The notes under the pieces were generated by a model that had not been told where the DNA came from, ran no database searches, and was given only the letters and a program-made list of their open reading frames with translations. DNA of 35,547 bases, taken from the NCBI GenBank assembly GCA_026706755.1, contig JAPOYG010000145.1, positions 1-35,547 of the forward strand, read 5' to 3'. Every line of letters begins with the position of its first letter. Position 1 is the first letter of the stretch. Source of the DNA: Acidobacteriota bacterium. Its GTDB lineage: Bacteria > Acidobacteriota > Vicinamibacteria > Vicinamibacterales > UBA8438. Positions 33,980-35,547 of this stretch are shown in pieces. A program made the translations under genes and the position numbers.

Positions 33980-34546
33980 GTGCTGGACGATGGACTAGGT
34001 CTGCTGTGTGCGCTCGGCGCGGCGGTGCTGGCCGCGGCTGCCGCCCGCCGGCGTGACGCCGTGGCGATGGCGGCCGGTTTCGGCGCCGCCGCCCTGTGGC
34101 TGCCGCCCGAGCCCGGGTTCACGGGCGCGGCCGTGGCGGTGGTGGCCGGGGCGGTCCTGGTTCGGCCGGGCCGCGTGCGGTTGGTGGGGGCGGCGGCCGC
34201 CGGACTGCTGGCCGGCACGTGGACGCACGTTCTGGCGGCGCACGGCTTCGCGCGGTGGAGCGCCTGGCTGTTGGCGGCCGGCGTCGTGGCGGTTTCGGCG
34301 GCCGCAGCGCGCCGCAGTCCGCGCTTCGCGCCGCGAGCGATTCGCGAGGAGGCGCTCGCCGTGCTCGCCGTGGGAGCCTTGATAGTGGCTGCCGCCCCCG
34401 CGGTGGCCGCGGGGTGGAGCGCGGCGGAGGCGATGAACCTGAGGGCCGGCGACGTGAACCGGTCCGCGGTCCACCCCGTGGTGCTCGCGGTCCTGGGTGC
34501 GGTCGTGGCGCTCGGAGGCGCGCACGCGCTTCGGAGGCGTCAGTGA
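33980..34546 (+). CDS. Small polytopic membrane protein of unknown function
   Basis: I do not recognise this 188-aa protein. It is very hydrophobic and Ala/Val-rich, with about seven possible helices, including LGLLCALGAAVLAAAAA, FTGAAVAVVAGAVLV, LVGAAAAGLLAGTWTHVLAA, WLLAAGVVAVSAAAA, LAVLAVGALIVAAAPAVAAG and VVLAVLGAVVALGGAHAL. Arg-rich loops separate them. GTG 33980 (MLDDGLGLL) is the likely start; no ribosome-binding site precedes it. It overlaps the ExbB-like gene by GTGA with GGAGG upstream of that start, so the two are coupled. By position it could be an accessory or permease component of the tetrapyrrole uptake module. Confidence 0.65.
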   Translation: MLDDGLGLLCALGAAVLAAAAARRRDAVAMAAGFGAAALWLPPEPGFTGAAVAVVAGAVLVRPGRVRLVGAAAAGLLAGTWTHVLAAHGFARWSAWLLAAGVVAVSAAAARRSPRFAPRAIREEALAVLAVGALIVAAAPAVAAGWSAAEAMNLRAGDVNRSAVHPVVLAVLGAVVALGGAHALRRRQ

Positions 34547-35253
34547 ATCTGCTCGGGGCGCTCGAGAACGGCCTGTTCGCGTTGGCGCAGGTGCTGCGCC
34601 TGCCGGTCATCACCCTGCTCTGGGTAGCGGTCGGGGCGGCCGTCTTCATGGCGGGCGGGTGTGTGGTGGAGTGGCTCGCCCGCCGGCGTGAGCGCGCTGG
34701 GTTCAATCTCAACGCGTGGCTCGAGGCCGGAGCCGTGCTCGGCGCCGACGCCGCACGCCGTTCGGCGCTCCCTGCACCGCTGCGCGGTCTGCTCCGGGAT
34801 GTCGAAAGCGAGCGGCGGAAGCCGTCGTTCGGCGACGGAGGCCTCGAGCACCTCGTCCTCGAACGTGAGGAGCGGGTGAGGCGCACGCTGAACGGGTCGC
34901 GGGTGTTGGTCAAGGTCGGGCCGAGCCTGGGTCTGCTCGGGACCCTCATCCCGATGGGGACGGCGCTGGCTTCGCTGACTGCCGGCAACCTCGAGGCCAT
35001 GGCCGGCCAGATGGTCGTGGCTTTCACGACGACCATCGTGGGTCTGGCGGCGGGGACCGTCGCGTACGTCATTCAGGTCGTACGTCACGGCTGGGTCAAC
35101 GAGACCGTGCGGGAGCAGCGGTTCCTGGCCGAGCGCGTCGCCGGCGAGATCGCCCGCGGCGAGGCGGGTACGGACGCGGGCGCCCCGGCGCCGGGGGCCG
35201 CGCAGGAGGAACGGGACGATGGCGCGCTTTCTGCATCTGCCGTCGCCGGCTGA
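34543..35253 (+). CDS. MotA/TolQ/ExbB-type proton channel protein
   Basis: This 236-aa inner-membrane protein matches MotA/TolQ/ExbB proton channels. TM1 is LPVITLLWVAVGAAVFMAGGC, followed by a cytoplasmic helical region (LEREERVRRTLNGSRVLVK). Two C-terminal helices carry the family core GPSLGLLGTLIPMGTALASL and MVVAFTTTIVGLAAGTVAYVI. It likely powers TonB-type or analogous outer-membrane transport. GTG start overlaps the preceding stop (GTGA). DUF2149 follows with 35-nt overlap. This ExbB-DUF2149 pairing, as in HmuU/HmuV, is known beside CobN-like chelatases and TonB receptors. Confidence 0.88.
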   Translation: MNLLGALENGLFALAQVLRLPVITLLWVAVGAAVFMAGGCVVEWLARRRERAGFNLNAWLEAGAVLGADAARRSALPAPLRGLLRDVESERRKPSFGDGGLEHLVLEREERVRRTLNGSRVLVKVGPSLGLLGTLIPMGTALASLTAGNLEAMAGQMVVAFTTTIVGLAAGTVAYVIQVVRHGWVNETVREQRFLAERVAGEIARGEAGTDAGAPAPGAAQEERDDGALSASAVAG

Positions 35254-35547
35254 CGCCGAGGACGAGGATCCGCTGGCAGGTGTCGCCAACATCTTCGACG
35301 TGTCGGTCGTGTTCATCGTCGGCCTGATGATCACGCTCTTCTCCGTCTACCGCATCGGCGACCTGGTCGATCCGGAGAGCGAGGTCACGCTGGTCAAGAC
35401 GAACGCCGACGGCCTCAGCGAGATCATCATCAAGGAAGGCACGGAGATCACCGCCTACGAGCTCACCGGCGAGGCGCTCGGCGGTCAGGGCGAGCGCCTC
35501 GGCACGGCGTACCGCCTCGCCGACGGCCAGGTGATCTACGTGCCCGA
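35219..35547 (+). CDS. DUF2149 family protein (partial at window edge)
   Basis: The frame begins MARFLHLPSPADAEDEDPLAG with AGGAGG at about 9 nt, inside the 3' end of the ExbB-like gene. It has one membrane helix in NIFDVSVVFIVGLMITLFS, followed by a small periplasmic domain (GTEITAYELTGE, LGTAYRLADGQVIYVP). DUF2149 proteins take the place of ExbD/TolR-like partners of ExbB in tetrapyrrole uptake clusters (HmuV of Porphyromonas is an example). About 109 residues are visible; the typical C-terminus is near, so only a few codons are lost beyond the window. The ORF is missing from the track because it runs off the end. Confidence 0.85.
   Translation, partial: MARFLHLPSPADAEDEDPLAGVANIFDVSVVFIVGLMITLFSVYRIGDLVDPESEVTLVKTNADGLSEIIIKEGTEITAYELTGEALGGQGERLGTAYRLADGQVIYVP

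Overview
This is a 35.5 kb GC-rich chromosomal window with tightly packed genes, many GTG starts and many stop/start overlaps (ATGA, GTGA, TTGA, TAGTG). The gene families point to an Acidobacteriota member, possibly Vicinamibacteria: BshC (bacillithiol), DUF1844, DUF6152, PEGA-domain kinase-like proteins, and cytochrome c fused to a copper type II monooxygenase-like domain. That placement is inference from family content; there is no rRNA here. I see no transposase, integrase, prophage or CRISPR.

Left part (1-19.4 kb) is mostly housekeeping. On the minus strand lie bshC, a PpiC-type foldase lipoprotein, an XdhC-family gene and hrcA. Divergent from bshC, a strong promoter drives a PEGA-domain pseudokinase coupled by ATGA to carA, followed by carB and a comEC that is split into two frames. 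mazG converges on comEC. Divergent from mazG is a run of DUF1844, a PhnP-like metallo-hydrolase, ribF, an orphan small gene, cysS and yraN, then tRNA-Gly(GCC) and tRNA-Cys(GCA).

Middle part (19.7-24.2 kb) is an extracytoplasmic redox locus. It has a cytochrome c/copper monooxygenase-like protein with all PHM-type copper ligands visible, a secreted protein of unknown function coupled to it, an NHL beta-propeller protein resembling peptidyl-amidoglycolate lyase, and a cytochrome c'-like lipoprotein. A 105-bp minisatellite (2.6 identical copies) follows.

Right part (24.2-35.5 kb) is the most interesting. An OmpR-type response regulator, its sensor kinase and a PepSY-TM protein form an operon. 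Three promoters in the window carry the same architecture: CTTCAG-type half-sites repeated every 11 bp, ending 22-23 nt upstream of a -10 box. They precede the DUF6152 gene (divergent from the regulator), an MbnH-like di-heme enzyme, and a BtuB-like TonB-dependent receptor. The receptor also has a clear cobalamin riboswitch in its leader, with its own TTGACA promoter. Across the divergent region lie a small polytopic membrane protein, a MotA/TolQ/ExbB channel and DUF2149, a module known elsewhere to accompany CobN-like chelatases in tetrapyrrole uptake. My reading is a corrinoid or tetrapyrrole/metal uptake system under both riboswitch and two-component control, with cobN predicted just beyond the right edge. 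A HepT/MntA toxin-antitoxin pair, with a frameshifted MntA N-terminus, sits between the two halves of this regulon.
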